In this document: positions 32,467-44,631 of the stretch, piece after piece
Position numbering within the stretch: the stretch's first letter is position 1
Layout: each line of letters starts with the position of its first letter
Assembly (NCBI RefSeq): GCF_000143415.4
Contig: NW_003314298.1
Location: 1,536,978 to 1,600,977 of the forward strand
Reading direction: 5' to 3'
Length of the DNA: 64,000 bases
From: Selaginella moellendorffii
Taxonomy: Eukaryota; Streptophyta; Lycopodiopsida; Selaginellales; Selaginellaceae
Program-made: the position numbers and the translations under genes
Notes under the pieces: generated by a model
Database searches by the model: none
Told to the model about the DNA's origin: nothing
The model's input: the letters and a program-made list of their open reading frames with translations, nothing else

Positions 32467-33115
32467 CTTAACGCATTCCTTGTGCTTTCGAGTTCTAGTG
32501 CTTTTCGCTGCGATCGATTGTCAGCCTGCCAACTTAGAAAGCAATTCTTGCTGGATACCTCTTTACAACTGTAGTCCATGTGTTGCGACGACTAAATACG
32601 CCTTGGAAGTAAGAGAGGATCGGGCTTAAGAAGTTCTGCAGAGTTCGAGTTCCTTCCAAGCTTCCATTGAAAAGTTATTCCAGCCCGTCTTCAAGCATGA
32701 GACAAGGACCACAAAGACGAAGTAAACCACAGCGACATCGCAAACGCAGAGACGATTACGTCGGTAACATCACGCTTCGTCCTCGAGCGAAAGGGACTCT
32801 GCAACAGGAAGAAAAACACTTCAATAGGCTCCATGAATGAACAAAGAACTATAAAGCGTCAAGCCAATCTTCCTGTTGAGCTTGGATGAGTTTGGATGTT
32901 CCAAGCGATCAAAGGTGGAACCATGAGAACACAAAAATAGGAAACATAATTGCTAACCAGTTTTTCATGTTTTTCGTGTGATTGATATCGCCATTCAAAA
33001 CCTTCAAGAAATCCATAGTAGCAGTGCGAACCGTGTAAGCGATGCTGGACTTCTCATAAGTGATCTCCACTTCCAGGAGCATCGATCCCTTCTTCCAAAA
33101 CTTGATCGCCATCCC
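32467..33115. other. Intergenic region downstream of the ABCG gene
   Basis: Probable 3' UTR followed by sequence with no recognisable gene, leading into a degraded ABCG-derived fragment. Confidence 0.5.
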
Positions 33116-33230
33116 AAAGTCTACTGGATCAAACCGAGTAAGTCGAGCTGCTATGGTGGCTGGGAGAAATGCACGCTCTCGAGTCGTGATGCTGCTCGTG
33201 CTCGACGTTGGTGTTTTGATCGCTGCCGCT
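33116..33230 (+). pseudogene. Decayed fragment of the ABCG 3' coding region
   Basis: This stretch aligns with about 32195-32395 of the ABCG gene. Shared blocks in order are TACTGGATC, AAGTCGAGCTGCTA(C/T)GG, a block with GCACGCTCTCG(G/A)GTCG, and GCTCGACGTTGGTGT. Several internal segments are deleted and the frame is broken. It is a short tandem-type duplication remnant in the same orientation, about 0.65 kb beyond the parental stop. Confidence 0.8.
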
Positions 33231-33578
33231 CCAGAGAAATGGGAGCTAGAGTTGCTGTATTTTCGCTTGTCACAAAGGATCTGGCAGGACTTTCTTAAGC
33301 AAAATCTCTTAGAAAACTTCATGAGACCAGGTTGAGCGGGATGGACACTGCTACGGTTGAAGCAAATCGAACGTAGCATAGTAACTCACTCTATCACGCT
33401 TGAGCAAGCTCAAGAGGCAAACATAAGCGCATCTTTCGTTTATAAGTTTTGAGAAGTGTACATCGCTCTTCAAGATATGAACACTACAAAAAACGAAAGA
33501 AACATCCTTAGAACAACAAAAGCCTTGTAAAGAAGGAGCCAAACCTCAAAGGCTCAAGCGTCTTCGTAGGCTTGACTG

Positions 33579-34920
33579 CTACAAAGGTACCGCTGACTTC
33601 AAAGAGGATGCCGCTTCCTTGATCTGCTCGATCGTCAACACCCCGAAGATGGAATCGTCCAGAACAGCTTTCACTGCAGCTCCAGCAACGTCTTCAACGC
33701 TAACGGGAGCGCTGAGAAGCACATCCGAGCCAGGGATGGACTTGAGAGGACTGATAAAATTCTCAGCCGAGGTGAGGAACTTATCCAAAGGCTTGCCGAT
33801 GATGTCGAGCGGAACGTCGACTCCATTTATCCGTCTCTTGCCGTAAATGAAACCAGGCCGAAGAACAGTGCCTGCCAGAATCATCAAGGCACTTGCGATG
33901 AGAAACTTATGAAACGTTTACCCGAGCCTGGAAACTTGGACAAGACCTCCGCTTCCGCCTTCCTCTTCCCAGTGAAGTATCCAAGCGAATTCAACACGAA
34001 GAACGGAAGATTGTAATCGTGAACCGAAACGTAGACGAACTTCGGTATGCCTGAGAGCTTAGAAATCTCAAAAACTAAAACCACAGCATGCCTCGGATCA
34101 CTTACCAGCTTTGCATGCTTCACCAACGGCGACTATGTTAGCTTCTCCGTTGATCTTCTCCATTTCTTCGTTCGTCCCGAAGCCTCCTATCGTGGATATC
34201 ACCGCAGTTGCACCTTTGAGCAGAGAATTCCAGTCCGCGTAGAACACGTTTCCTACAGAGAAACTTTCTCGTAAGATAGCGAAACATCTAGCAGTTCTCC
34301 TATGGAAAAACATCCTTAGAGAAACATCTCATAGCAGTAGAACATTACCTGAGACCCAGAGAACTTGATCCACCCATGGGTCTGGGTATGAAGGTTTTCC
34401 AGACCTGGAAAAAAGGAAAGGAAGAAAGATCACCACCAAAACGAGCATAGAAATTTCTTTCGGTCCAGCACTAACCGGCTAAGGCTCGTTACATCGATTC
34501 CTTGCGCAATCGCGGCCTTACACACGGATGATCCCACAAAACCACTGCCTCCAAGGACCACCACCTGCGAAGAACAACGAAGATCAGCATTCTAGTAAAA
34601 AATTTCACTCCGACAGAAAAACGCAAACCTTCTCTGTGCGGACCTTAGCGACCACATCGATCGGTTCCGAGTACTTGCTTCCCGACGCGTAAGAACACCT
34701 CGATCGCATCCTCCTGGAATCTAGAACACGATCAAAATGCGAGAGGAACGCCCAGCCAAAACCAAAACCTGCGAGAAATCGTCGTCGTGAGCACCGCATT
34801 TTTGCGAATCCGCCATTCCGCCGCGAGATGGGAGCTCCTGCCGCCGAGCCGCGATGGAATCTCGTACGCGCACAGCGGCCTGGAGGACGCGGGCGCTGGA
34901 ACCCTAGAACACAAATCCAT
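33579..34920 (-). CDS. Plastid atypical SDR (At1g32220-like)
   Basis: Multi-exon minus gene, ATG at 34920, stop at 33579. The first exon is rich in Ser, Arg and hydroxylated residues with few acids, as in a chloroplast transit peptide. The NAD(P)-binding Rossmann motif VVLGGSGFVGSSVCKAA follows, then a strand/helix with VISTIGGFGTNEEMEKINGEANI, the region KFVYVSVHDYNLP, a YFTGKRKAEAEVL segment where the YxxxK catalytic pair of classical SDRs is replaced by GKRKAE, and a C-terminal VLRPGFIYGKRRI...SVEDVAGAAVKA block. This is the NDUFA9/At1g32220 type of extended/atypical SDR; the Arabidopsis protein is found in plastoglobules. A redox or chaperone-like role is likely but unproven. Only 71 bp separate its ATG from the stop of the SDN-like gene upstream. 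Confidence 0.85.
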
Positions 34921-34991
34921 AGCGTTTTGGGGGAGAAGATACTCCCCCTTCCAAGTACAAATTTTTAAAGTCATTCCAGGCTTCCACTTTT

Positions 34992-36915
34992 CTACTTCTT
35001 CTTCTCTGGCCTTTGTTTGTGCCTCGTCAATCTCGCAAGTTCGGCTCTACTGTCGATTCGATCCGGCTGCTGTTTCAATCGCTTCGATTCCACCGCAGTC
35101 GTTTCCAGCTCTCTCTTTTTTGGAGTGATCGAAGGATGATCCTCTTCGGAGCTGTGCGCTAACTTTCTTACGCGGAGCTGGAGGTACAGGCCTTTCCTCC
35201 ATTGCGTAACAGACTTTTGCTCGAAGCCGCCAGAATCCTGTCAAGAAAACGTAATTTTGAGTCGCGAAACCGAGAAACGGAGAGATACCTGTCCAGCTTC
35301 GCCAGATAGCAGCTCGAATGCTCTGTTTGCGAGAAGTTTGGATTCAAACACAACGTGCATCTGGCCTTTCTTGCCTTCCACTTTCTATCATCGACAAAAC
35401 TCGCATTGGAAACCATACTCTCGAGAAAAGCTTCAAAGGCTTACCTCGATTGTACAGGGAATGGTACCCGCCACTATTCTTCTGAGCTCGTCAGGTATCA
35501 GTCGGTGCGACATCTTGTGGATGAGAAGTCGACATGGATCCGAGCTTGGGAAATTTATCTGTAATCACGAGTCAGAATAAATCTCTTCAGCTCGCGAACG
35601 TACTTTAACGTCGATGGTCCCATGTTCCAGTTGGTGCAGAATAAGCTTCATAGGAACGATTGCATCGTCGATACACTTGTGAGTGCCAGTTTCCCGGAAA
35701 TCGTAACCCAGCATGGCCTTCAAAACAAGTAAAGTCAGCTCTGATTTCGCAACAATGATATACCTTGCAGAGATTTTGCAAACTAATCATAGCCGAGCCC
35801 TTGAGCCTGAAAAGCATGGACGTGTCAATGACTCTCCTATGATCAAGTTTTAGAGCTGAAAGTAGCAAACATGAGCCCTTGTTGAAGTTACTGCAAATAA
35901 AAAAAATACCTTTTAGATCATAAAATACGCTATGACCAACCAAAATAGTTCCAGGTTCTAGAAGCTTAGCCACCTCTTTCTGATAAATAGAGATGGCAGT
36001 AGTAACGCTATGGTGTGTAAGCAAATTACCTGAATGTCCTCTTGAGTGCATGTTGCTTGTGCTATATCTTTTTTCTCCAATCCATGAATGTGAGTTATGT
36101 AGTCAATGACTTTCTTACTTGGCTTTACCAATGTATCAAGCACTGTCTAAAGCCTTCCAACTTAGTGTCTTGAAATGGAGAAAAAACCAGCAAAGCGCAC
36201 CTTATTGTTTCGATCCACAATGCACACTTGCACGACTTGCTGCTCATAGCCTTCGCACATAACCATCTCACAGTCGAGAGAAAGTAGCCTTTCAGGATTG
36301 CTAGCATCCGAAGACGATCCCCTCTTTGTGCATTTCCATCCCTGCGAGAAGAAAACTGAGAAACGTTTCGCGGGTGTTGAAAGAAATACCGGGAGAAAGG
36401 ATGGAAAGTGGTATGACGTGAAGAAGAGAGGATGTTCATATGTCCGATCCACCAAGCACTGTTCTGGCAAGAGATGGAAAGATTTATCAAAGGAAGAGCT
36501 TTGATTCATTAAGTACCTGCTCGGGAGTTTTCGACCAAGGATCACTAGCCTCTACTAGCTTAATGATCGCTAGCCGCTTCCTCCAGCGCTTCAAACGCTT
36601 CACCATCTACGGAGAAAGCTCGTCAATGGCACAGAATCTAAGAAGACAAAAATCCTACCTCATTGTCAAATGTTCGCACAAACTCAGCCAAAACCTGCCA
36701 TTTGTGCCGCTCAGGATCGCTCACCGCGCGGGAAAGACCTCTGGCCGCCAGGAAATCCGTCCATTCCCCCTTCGATCCACAGATTTTGAGCTGATGCGCG
36801 CTCTTCACGATCAAAACGAGGTTCTGCGACACAAGAAACCTCAAAAATGCGATCAAGAAGAGAATCCACCCTATACATCGCTGTCGTCCTCCGTGAAGGA
36901 GAGCGAATCGTCCAT
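34992..36915 (-). CDS. SDN-like 3'-5' exoribonuclease (RNase T/DEDDh)
   Basis: Multi-exon minus gene with ATG 36915 (MDDSLSFTEDDSD) and stop 34992. SDN proteins trim and degrade small RNAs such as miRNAs in plants. The N-terminal domain has LKICGSKGEWTDFL and SDPERHKWQVLAEFVRTF, as in SDN1-3. The DEDDh exonuclease follows: Exo I LLSLDCEMVMCEGYEQ, then LVKPSKKVIDYITHIHGL, Exo II ILVGHSVFYDLKALKLDHRRVID, and Exo III HKCIDDAIVPMKLIL, so the acidic residues and the catalytic His are present. The C-terminal part includes INFPSSDPCRLLIHKMS and RRIVAGTIPCTIEV, an RRM-like region found in some family members, then DSGGFEQK. A longer start overlapping the next gene (ATG 37056) is open but adds a Leu/Arg-rich leader. 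Confidence 0.88.
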
Positions 36916-37040
36916 AGTCGCCAAAAACCCTAAAACAAGATGTTTCAATCGACGGCTGCAATTCAACCAATTCAATCCAATGCCAACGGCCCACATGAGT
37001 TTGATCCGACGACCCAAATTCAAAGAGAGTAGCCCTAATC

Positions 37041-40000
37041 CTAGAGATCGTCCCAACTGAATTCAGCTGATCTCCCCCCATTGGTGTATCGGCTTTGACG
37101 CGCGTAAGTGTCGGGCTGCGCGGCGTCGGGGCCATTTTGCCACCGCTGGTACTGATGCGCGTAGCCACACCACGCATCCCATCGATCTCTCTGCCGTCTA
37201 TGCGTTCGATCGTAGCGATGATTCTCAGAGCTTGGATTGTTGGTCGCTCCGCGATTTCTCAGCTTTCTCAAATCTTCATCGGCATCGTAGCGTGCTCTCT
37301 GCGAGAGACCAACCATCGTTACCTTAACCGTCAAGAACTACAAAGAGAAGAACGATGAAATGGATGAAAACTTTACCTTGGCGGGATCTGAAAGGATGGC
37401 ATAGGCCTCTCCAATCAGCTTGAACAAGCGCTCAGCGTCATTTCGAATTTCTTCGCCCACGTCCTTTCCATCCTCGCCTCCATCAGTGCGCACAACAAAT
37501 TGTCCTGCCTGTGAAACGATACAACGTTATCCGCGGCTCGTCAAGCATGGTAACTCACCTTATCAGGATGATGCCGCAAGGCCAGCTTTCTATACGCCTT
37601 CTTTACCTCAGCCGCCGTGCAAGAAGATTCTAATCCCCTGCAAAACCGTTTGCTCGGTTAGTGAATGAAAGCTTCTTTGCGTCTAAGTGAATGAAAAAGC
37701 CACTTACAGAATCAAATAGTGATCGACTGGGTGACTCTTCTTCAAATCTTCCTCGGCACTTGCGAGTCGCTCGCGCGCTTGCTTAAATTCTTGGTGAGAA
37801 CTCTCCGTTTCTAAAAGAGAAATCAGCCTCCGCAAGTCGCTACACGCCTGGCCATAGTCCCGAATCAAAGTATGCAGCGTTACTCGCCTTGATATAGCCT
37901 GCATCAGCACAAGCTCATTAAAATGGAAAGGAAGCTTCACATGACGAACCTTCACGTATTTTGGATCCAAGGCTACTGCACGGCTAGAGTCCGCAATTGC
38001 ATCAGCAATGTGACCCAACGCTTGAGAAGCAGCAGCGCGATTACAAAATAGAACCGCATTGAAAGGTCGAGCCTCGCTGTTACAGGCCAAAGCAGCTGTA
38101 TAGTGTTCAACAGCCTCAGTGTGTCTTCCTGCTTGGAATGCTTCGTTCCCAGCCGTCTGAGGAGGAGAAAAGATTATAAAAGACGAAATCTCGAAAACTA
38201 CAAAATCTTGCCTACCTTATACTGTAAGAGCTGCTGGACAAGGCCAATAAACTGTGACAGCGTCTCTAAATCCGCCTCTTGTATGTGACTTATTCTGAAA
38301 TAGAAGGCCCATTAGAACTTTTCTGAAAGGAAAAGAAATTGCATACCTTTCATCTCCAGAAAGCGCTAAAAAATCTCCGAGTTTCTGTAAGCACTCAAGC
38401 GATTCTTTCAGCCGTCCTACGTAAAACAAAGCCTTGGAAGTTGCCCAAGAACGCCAGATTTTAGGCGACGACCCAGGCCGGAATCCACGAACAATTTGAG
38501 ACTGTTGGGATTGAGTCCAGTTGCGCTCCGCTGACACTAGAGTTTGCTCGCACAATTGGATGACGTTGCTGTACATCCGAAGCTGCAATTGTTGCAAACG
38601 CTTATTCGGCTGAACGGAGAGAAAGAAGAACAAAAAGTACTTACACCCAGATGTGAACGAGCTTTCAATTCAAGAAAAATCTCGGAGTATGGACAGATGA
38701 GAAGCGCCTCGTTCAAAATTCTCAATGTGGCCGTATGGTCGTTGGCTGCCAACAATTCCCATGCCCGTTGAAAGTACTCGTCCGTTTGCTACGCAAGAAA
38801 AAACGCATCAGAGAGCTTTCCAGTAACATCCATAATAAAGCTTACTTGAGTTTTCCTAAGACCCTCCAACGCCTCCAGCGCAATTTTCGAGTCACCACCA
38901 TCAGAATCTCTTGCACGGTTTAGACAATCTTGGAAAAACGCAAGCGCGGCCTCCGGTTCTCCCAGAGAAAGATGGCAACTGCGTTGTACTGGAGTTAGAA
39001 AAACAAAGAAAGGGACACAAGCAAACGAACCTGCCGGCACGTATCCTAACGCGAAGAAAATTGGGATCCACGGCGATTGCTCGCAAGCAATCTCCTAACG
39101 CCTCCCTCATCCTACCGACGACCATTCGCGTTGCAGCTCGGTTGCTGTAGCACAGCATTGAGGAGCGAATGCAACTCTGCGACGTCTCGCTCGGAAGAAC
39201 GCTATTGATGCCAAGCGAGTAATATTCCTCAGCTTTTGGAAAGTCCCCGCTCGCGTAAGCTTCATTTCCCCTGTGCAGACACTCCAGTAAGATACTGCAC
39301 ACTAGAACTTTCAAAGTAAAACGTACCTTAGTCTCCATTTCTCGCAAGCTTGTTCAACTGCAGCACGGTTGGCAGGAGTAGCAGCAGACGGCATTGTGGA
39401 ATCCGCGTTCTGTCCAGCCGCCTGTTTCCAGCCATCACTTTCAATCTTAGCGGTGTCAAGATCCATGCCATGAACTTCAGGCCTTGACGTTGATCGAGTC
39501 ACACCACCTTTGCTTCTGAAACCAGCAGGCTTGGGTGTTCGGCGAGGTCGTCTTCTAGCTGGAGCCGTAGGCGAGCTTGCTGTGAAAGCAAAAGTCTTGG
39601 GGACATTGGTTTCTTTCGACTCATCCGACTGGTTTCCAAGAGTGAGATCAGCAGCCGCATTGCTCAAGCTATCCACCTCCTCCGACGAGTAAAACTGGAA
39701 CTGAGAATTCCATGCTTGATCATGTTCCTCAGCTTCACTGTTGTTCCCTGTCATTTGTGGTGACAGGCGAGATCCAGTGTCAGGACATGGCGAAAAATCC
39801 ATAGGCGAGCCTTGCTCATCTGTAGCGGATGTGCTTGAGGAACGAACTCCCCTGGAACGGCTAGAAAGCTTTCGAACTCCCTTCTTTCTCCTGATGCTGG
39901 GGGTTACTCCTCCGGAAGATCCAAAGACAAAAGTCGCGTCCGAAGTCAGAGGTTTGCTTTCGTCAACTTTTGGATGGGACTGAGCCTGTGCCGAACTAGC

Positions 40001-41095
40001 GCCGAAGACGAACGAAGGTGGAGGGTTTGAGCTTGGAACCGAGTCGCCAGACCCCTTTTCTCCCATTTTCAAGGCAGTGAGGTCCGCTACTAAAGAATGG
40101 GCGTCCTTTGCCGAGTCTCCACGCTCAGGAACCACTGGAACTGCGTTTCGCATGGACGTGAAAACGAAAGTGCTGGACGACGGGATCTCTTGACCAGCAT
40201 CCTCTTCCCGCGCTTCAACTCTCTGGCTACCATGACCCTGTGCCGAGCTTCCATCCTTGTCCAACTCGTTTTCTAGCTTGGAATCCACCACTGCAGACTC
40301 CTCAACTGTGATTGATGGTTCCCCCGTTTGAAAGTTAGCAGCGTCGGGACTAGCAGCACGAGAATCGAAAGTAAAAGCTTGATATGGTCTTTCGATCCCC
40401 TCGCCGCGAGCAACACCTTTACCTTTGGCTGGATGAGTGCTCTTGCGCAGCTTTGAGAACCGAGGGCGAGGATTTCCAGTTTGGTGATGAGAAGTCGGTA
40501 TACCAACAGTGAATGTTGTCGGCTTGGAAGGTTCCTTATCTTCTCGAGCTGGAGAGAACTGCTGTTGATCCATGGATGGAAAGCTCGGAGAAGGAAAACT
40601 TGGAGGAACTGGAGAGAATTGCTGCTGATCCACTGGAAAAGTTGGAGGAGATGCTGAATCAATGTGTAGTTCGTGAAGCATAGACTCCAGACTCTCTCTG
40701 GGTTTCTCACCGTGATTCGCGATTCCGGAGCCAGCAGAGACGCAATCGTCATTGCGATCACCACTTCCAGGACTGCTGCCAGTGCTCCCGGCGTTAGCAA
40801 TCGATCCGAAAACAAATACCTCGGGACGATCCTTCGACGTCTCCGAGTCGAGGGTCTCCACCGGAGGCGGTGGAACACTGACTTGAGACGGAAACCCAAA
40901 ATCGAAGGGAGACGCCGCCGCTACCTTGTGTAACAAGCCAGCATTCTTCCAGAACGAGCTACCGCTCCTCCCCCAGATCGAAGACGATGGATTGCCATTG
41001 TAGAACGAGCCTGGCTGCTGGACGATCCCTCCTCCTCCTCCCTCGCGCGATTCACTCTCCCGGCTCTGGCTCCGCGACTCCAGCAAGATCGACAT
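37041..41095 (-). CDS. TPR-DnaJ co-chaperone (TPR15/TPR16-like)
   Basis: Multi-exon minus gene, ATG 41095 and stop 37041. The first exon (about 590 codons) encodes a long disordered N-terminus with recurring phenylalanine motifs of the type FVFG/FxF (VFVFGSIAN, TFTVG, FVFTSM, FVFGASS, FVFGSSGG, FAFTASS). It is followed by TPR repeats: CEKWRLRGNEAYASGDFPKAEEYYSLGI, SNRAATRMVVGRMREALGDC, then further TPRs with YKTAGNEAFQAGRHTEAVEHYTAAL and NRAAASQALG, and a C-terminal J domain with [31 protein letters not shown], where the HPD that activates Hsp70 is intact. The architecture matches Arabidopsis At5g12430 and At2g41520. It probably delivers clients to Hsp70. The repeated FxFG-like motifs resemble nucleoporin repeats, but I would not infer pore localisation from that alone. 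Confidence 0.9.
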
Positions 41096-41857
41096 GAAAG
41101 GAATCCCTCGATGCGCCTAGTCGATCGGCATCACCTAGCTGCGATGCGATCAAAAATGGGGAGAGGAGACTGAGCTGCGACGAGCCCTAAATTCACCACA
41201 AACCCTAAAAATGCCATGGCTTTTTACCCTTGCCACATCCGTCCGATCGAGATCCACGTGGCACGTTTGTACCCGTTGCTTAAGTTTTAATTGATATTTT
41301 TCTCTCGTTCTTTTTTGTCTCGAGGAAGAGAAGAACACGGAGCGCCTGGCGAGCAGGGAAGCGCTTGCTCGCGTTTTGGAGATTTTCTCGCGGTGTCGTC
41401 GCAGCGCTGGCTGATGATCGAGCAGCGCGCGCAAGCTTTTGCTAGATTGATCCTGGGAGGGAGCTAGCAGCGGCTGTGAAGAATTCAGCTCCTTCTTCCC
41501 AGATATTTGGAGCGCCGGCCGCCGGGATGACGTCTTGCGCGGCCATTTCTCGCGCAGGGGCCGGATTCTTGCTTAGATTTCGAGGAATAGTCGGGAAATA
41601 GTCCGAGAAGGAGCAGGGTTTACGCTTCCTTGGCAGCAATCGGGCAGCGCGCACAGGGCAATGTCGAAATTTCTGGCTGCCGGATGGCTACAGCCCGAGC
41701 AGGACACCGGGTGATCTTAGAAGCGTGGCGAGGAAGCGATGAGAGAACTCCTCTCCTCGTTAGGTTCTCCAAGGATAGATAGGCTTTCTTAGCCTAGGGT
41801 CTCTTTCTTTTCGAGGGAATTTGGAGGATCAGTCCGTCCGAGAGGGATCTTTGGGCA
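41096..41857. promoter_or_regulatory. Divergent promoter, TPR-DnaJ and DDT genes
   Basis: 762 bp between divergent start codons. No other gene is supported. Both promoters and 5' UTRs are expected here. Confidence 0.5.
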
Positions 41858-44631
41858 ATGTCCGAGACGAGGAAGCGGCCGACGCGAGCTTGCACGGCGA
41901 GAACGCCCTCGAGGCTAGCTCCATTGGCTCCCGCGGTAGAGCGGCCACCACCACAGCTCAAGAAGCAAGACGATCAGCCGGCCCCGCTCATCTTCTCCAA
42001 TCCACTCTCGTTAGTGCCGGAGCAGAAGGATCTTCACGAGCTAAGGCGTATGTGGGAGCTTGCGTCGATCATCAACTTCTTCAATGTAAGTTCTTCTTTT
42101 TTTGTTTGTATGACCATGGCTTGTTTCAATTCAGACCTTTCGACCAATTTTGAAACTGGTAGAGTTCTCGGCCGAGGAACTGGAGACCGCTCTCCTTACG
42201 TGCAACGATCTACTCATGGACATCCACACTGCGCTGCTCAAGGTAATGTCTAGAAACAAGCTGAGTTTCTAGCTTTCTTACTTTCAGCTCCCAGGGAATC
42301 CACCCTCCTTCTCGGGTTCCTCTAAATCGCGATAGCTGGGTCACAGTTCTATACAAAAAGCTCAAGGACAGGTGGTCGAAGGTAACACACGCTCTAATAC
42401 GTTTTACAGCTCTCTTTGGTAACCGCTGGCTAAACAGGTAGCCGAGCCTCCATTCCCTCTTGCGGAATCCCATGGGTGAGTCTTACTATAGATTTCATAC
42501 CTGTCTGATAGCGTTAACTTCAGGAGCGAGGCTGAAACTTATAGCGGATTTGATCCATCAACAAGATTGATCATCTTAAGAGCATTGTGTGAAGTTCGTC
42601 TTGACGTACGTAATGCTGTTTCTAGTATTTCCAGGCAGACTTATTTTACATGTGCAGCAAGATGATGTTCGGGCGCATATGGAAGAGCCTGTGAAGAAGG
42701 GATACTTGTCCCTCTTTCGTAAGGAGCGCGCAGGCTCAAACTTACTTGGAACTACGTACTGGTATTTGACGGCTATATCCTTTCTGTTGTTTGTTGGCTG
42801 ACTCTTGATCGCTAGGTGCGAAAACAATCCAATATCAGGTTATAGACTTTACAGAGATATACCAACACCCAAGGGAAAGGAGTTCAAAGGACGCACCGCG
42901 TCGCCTCCTCCTCCCGGTCAGTGGGAAACATTGGCAAGCAACTTCGATGAATTTCAGTCGGTTGCTGTATGTCTTTCTACAACTCATGAGACAGGACTAA
43001 TTCATTTTCAAATGCAGGACACGCTTTTGTCTAGCAAGTTCAAGCAAGAAATCGGTCTAGGAAAAAGACTAAAACAAGACATCCTACCCGTTTTAGAGGC
43101 CGTTGAGAAGGTGCAAAACTTATTCGCAATGTTATGTTCAGCCTATGGTTCTTATTTTGCAGAAGAAGGTCAGGGACTTGAAACGAAAACAAAGACAGGC
43201 AAAATTACTGGTGACCACGCTTGAACATAATCTAGACAGTGGCCGGGCTAAGCGCGATCGTAAACCCGTCAACTACACATTTCGTACGACATCCTTAGTT
43301 CTTTTTTATATTACTCTTATCTTTTTCATGTCTGCGTGCAGCTGAATATGATCGATCTATCAACGAGGCAATCAAATCTACAAGGTACCTACGCGATACT
43401 GTTTCACTACACTTCAGCTTCCAAACACCTTGCAGGAAGCCCGAACGAGCTGCAGAGTTGGCAAATGGCCATTCAACTGTAGCAAACGGTCATGGGAGTC
43501 ATCCGGAGAAACGCGTACGCAAAGAACGAGTAAATGATGGTGATCAAACGGGACTTAGCCCCTGTGATCTCTCGAACAATCACGCCCCCTTCGATCCCCG
43601 TGAAGACGACAATTATCGTGAGCTCTCGGATGGGCCAGCAACCTCGAATGATTCCGCAGCCTCAGACGATGCTGGAACTTCATTTCGAAGGAAGATTAAA
43701 CCGAGGTATCTTTCATACTGGCTTTAAGTAGAAGATAACAATTGCTGATTCTAGGAGCCGGCAACGACGTAGATCTCAACGTTACTGTGGTAAAGACTAT
43801 GTGGACGCTGCTTACACGGAGGAGGATGATTTATATAGTGATGACGAGATTGAGGGAGAAGCCATTTACGACGACGATTTTGTACGGCGCAGAGAACGAA
43901 AACGGAAAAGAGGTGACACAAGCTCTGTAGAGGACGAGGAATACAGAGGCGATGACCATGAAGACGTAGACGACGACGACGACGACGTAGCAGTTAGTTA
44001 TAGCGAGGAAGAGGAGGAGCTGGAACAGCAAGAGGAGAAGCAAGAATTCTTGGTTAGATCGATGCGGCGTGCGAGGAGACCAAAACGGGTGGCAGACACT
44101 GGCCTGCGGCGAAGCAAACGAGCCACGAGAAGCAAGGTGAACTACAACGCTTATGAGCACAGTGAAGAGGAGGAGGAAGATGAGGAAGACGAAGAAGAAG
44201 AACAAGCTTATACCGCCAAGAAAGCAGCGGGAGGAAATGGGGAACTTAAAGCAAGCCCGAGTAGCATAGACGACGCAGATTACAGCATGGAATCCGCTGG
44301 TTCTCTGCACAGCAGTGGTGGAACTTCGGATACAGGAAACCAAGTTATAGGAGACGAAGAAACGGGACAAGAACAGGCAGAGATGGAAGAGGACGGAGAA
44401 CAAGATGATACAAAAGAAGAAGATAAAGAAGAAGGTGCTGATGGTGAAGACGAGGAGGAAAACACACAAGGTGGCTGGAGTCACGTAAACGGTGATGGGG
44501 AAGAGGACGAGGATGAAAGGGGAAAGCAGCTACGGTTCTTTGATCTAAACGAGTGTGCTCCGGCCGATTCTCCTCGGGACTGGATGAAGGGCGGGTTTCT
44601 GGATGGAAGTCAGGAAGCGGAGATTGGCTAA
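41858..44631 (+). CDS. DDT-domain protein DDR4-like (ISWI partner)
   Basis: Multi-exon gene, start ATG 41858 (MSETRKRPTRAC), stop 44631. The N-terminal half holds a DDT-type domain: PLIFSNPLSLVPEQKDLHELRRMWELASIINF, ETALLTCNDLLMDIHTALLK, SWVTVLYKKLKDRW, PSTRLIILRALCEVRLDQDDV and the following SLFRKERAGSNLLGTTYWY, which matches plant DDT proteins such as Arabidopsis DDR4 (At1g18950). DDT proteins bind ISWI remodellers in chromatin. The C-terminal half is disordered: basic RRxxRS segments, then very acidic Glu/Asp tracts (about 43970-44520), and a short conserved-looking tail RFFDLNECAPADSPRDW. The last exon is the largest. Internal borders were only partly resolved. Confidence 0.82.

Noticed and set aside
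43831-44484. 217-codon minus frame opposite the acidic tail of the DDT gene
   Set aside because: Phe/Leu/Ser runs are the complement of GAA/GAG repeats. Not a gene.
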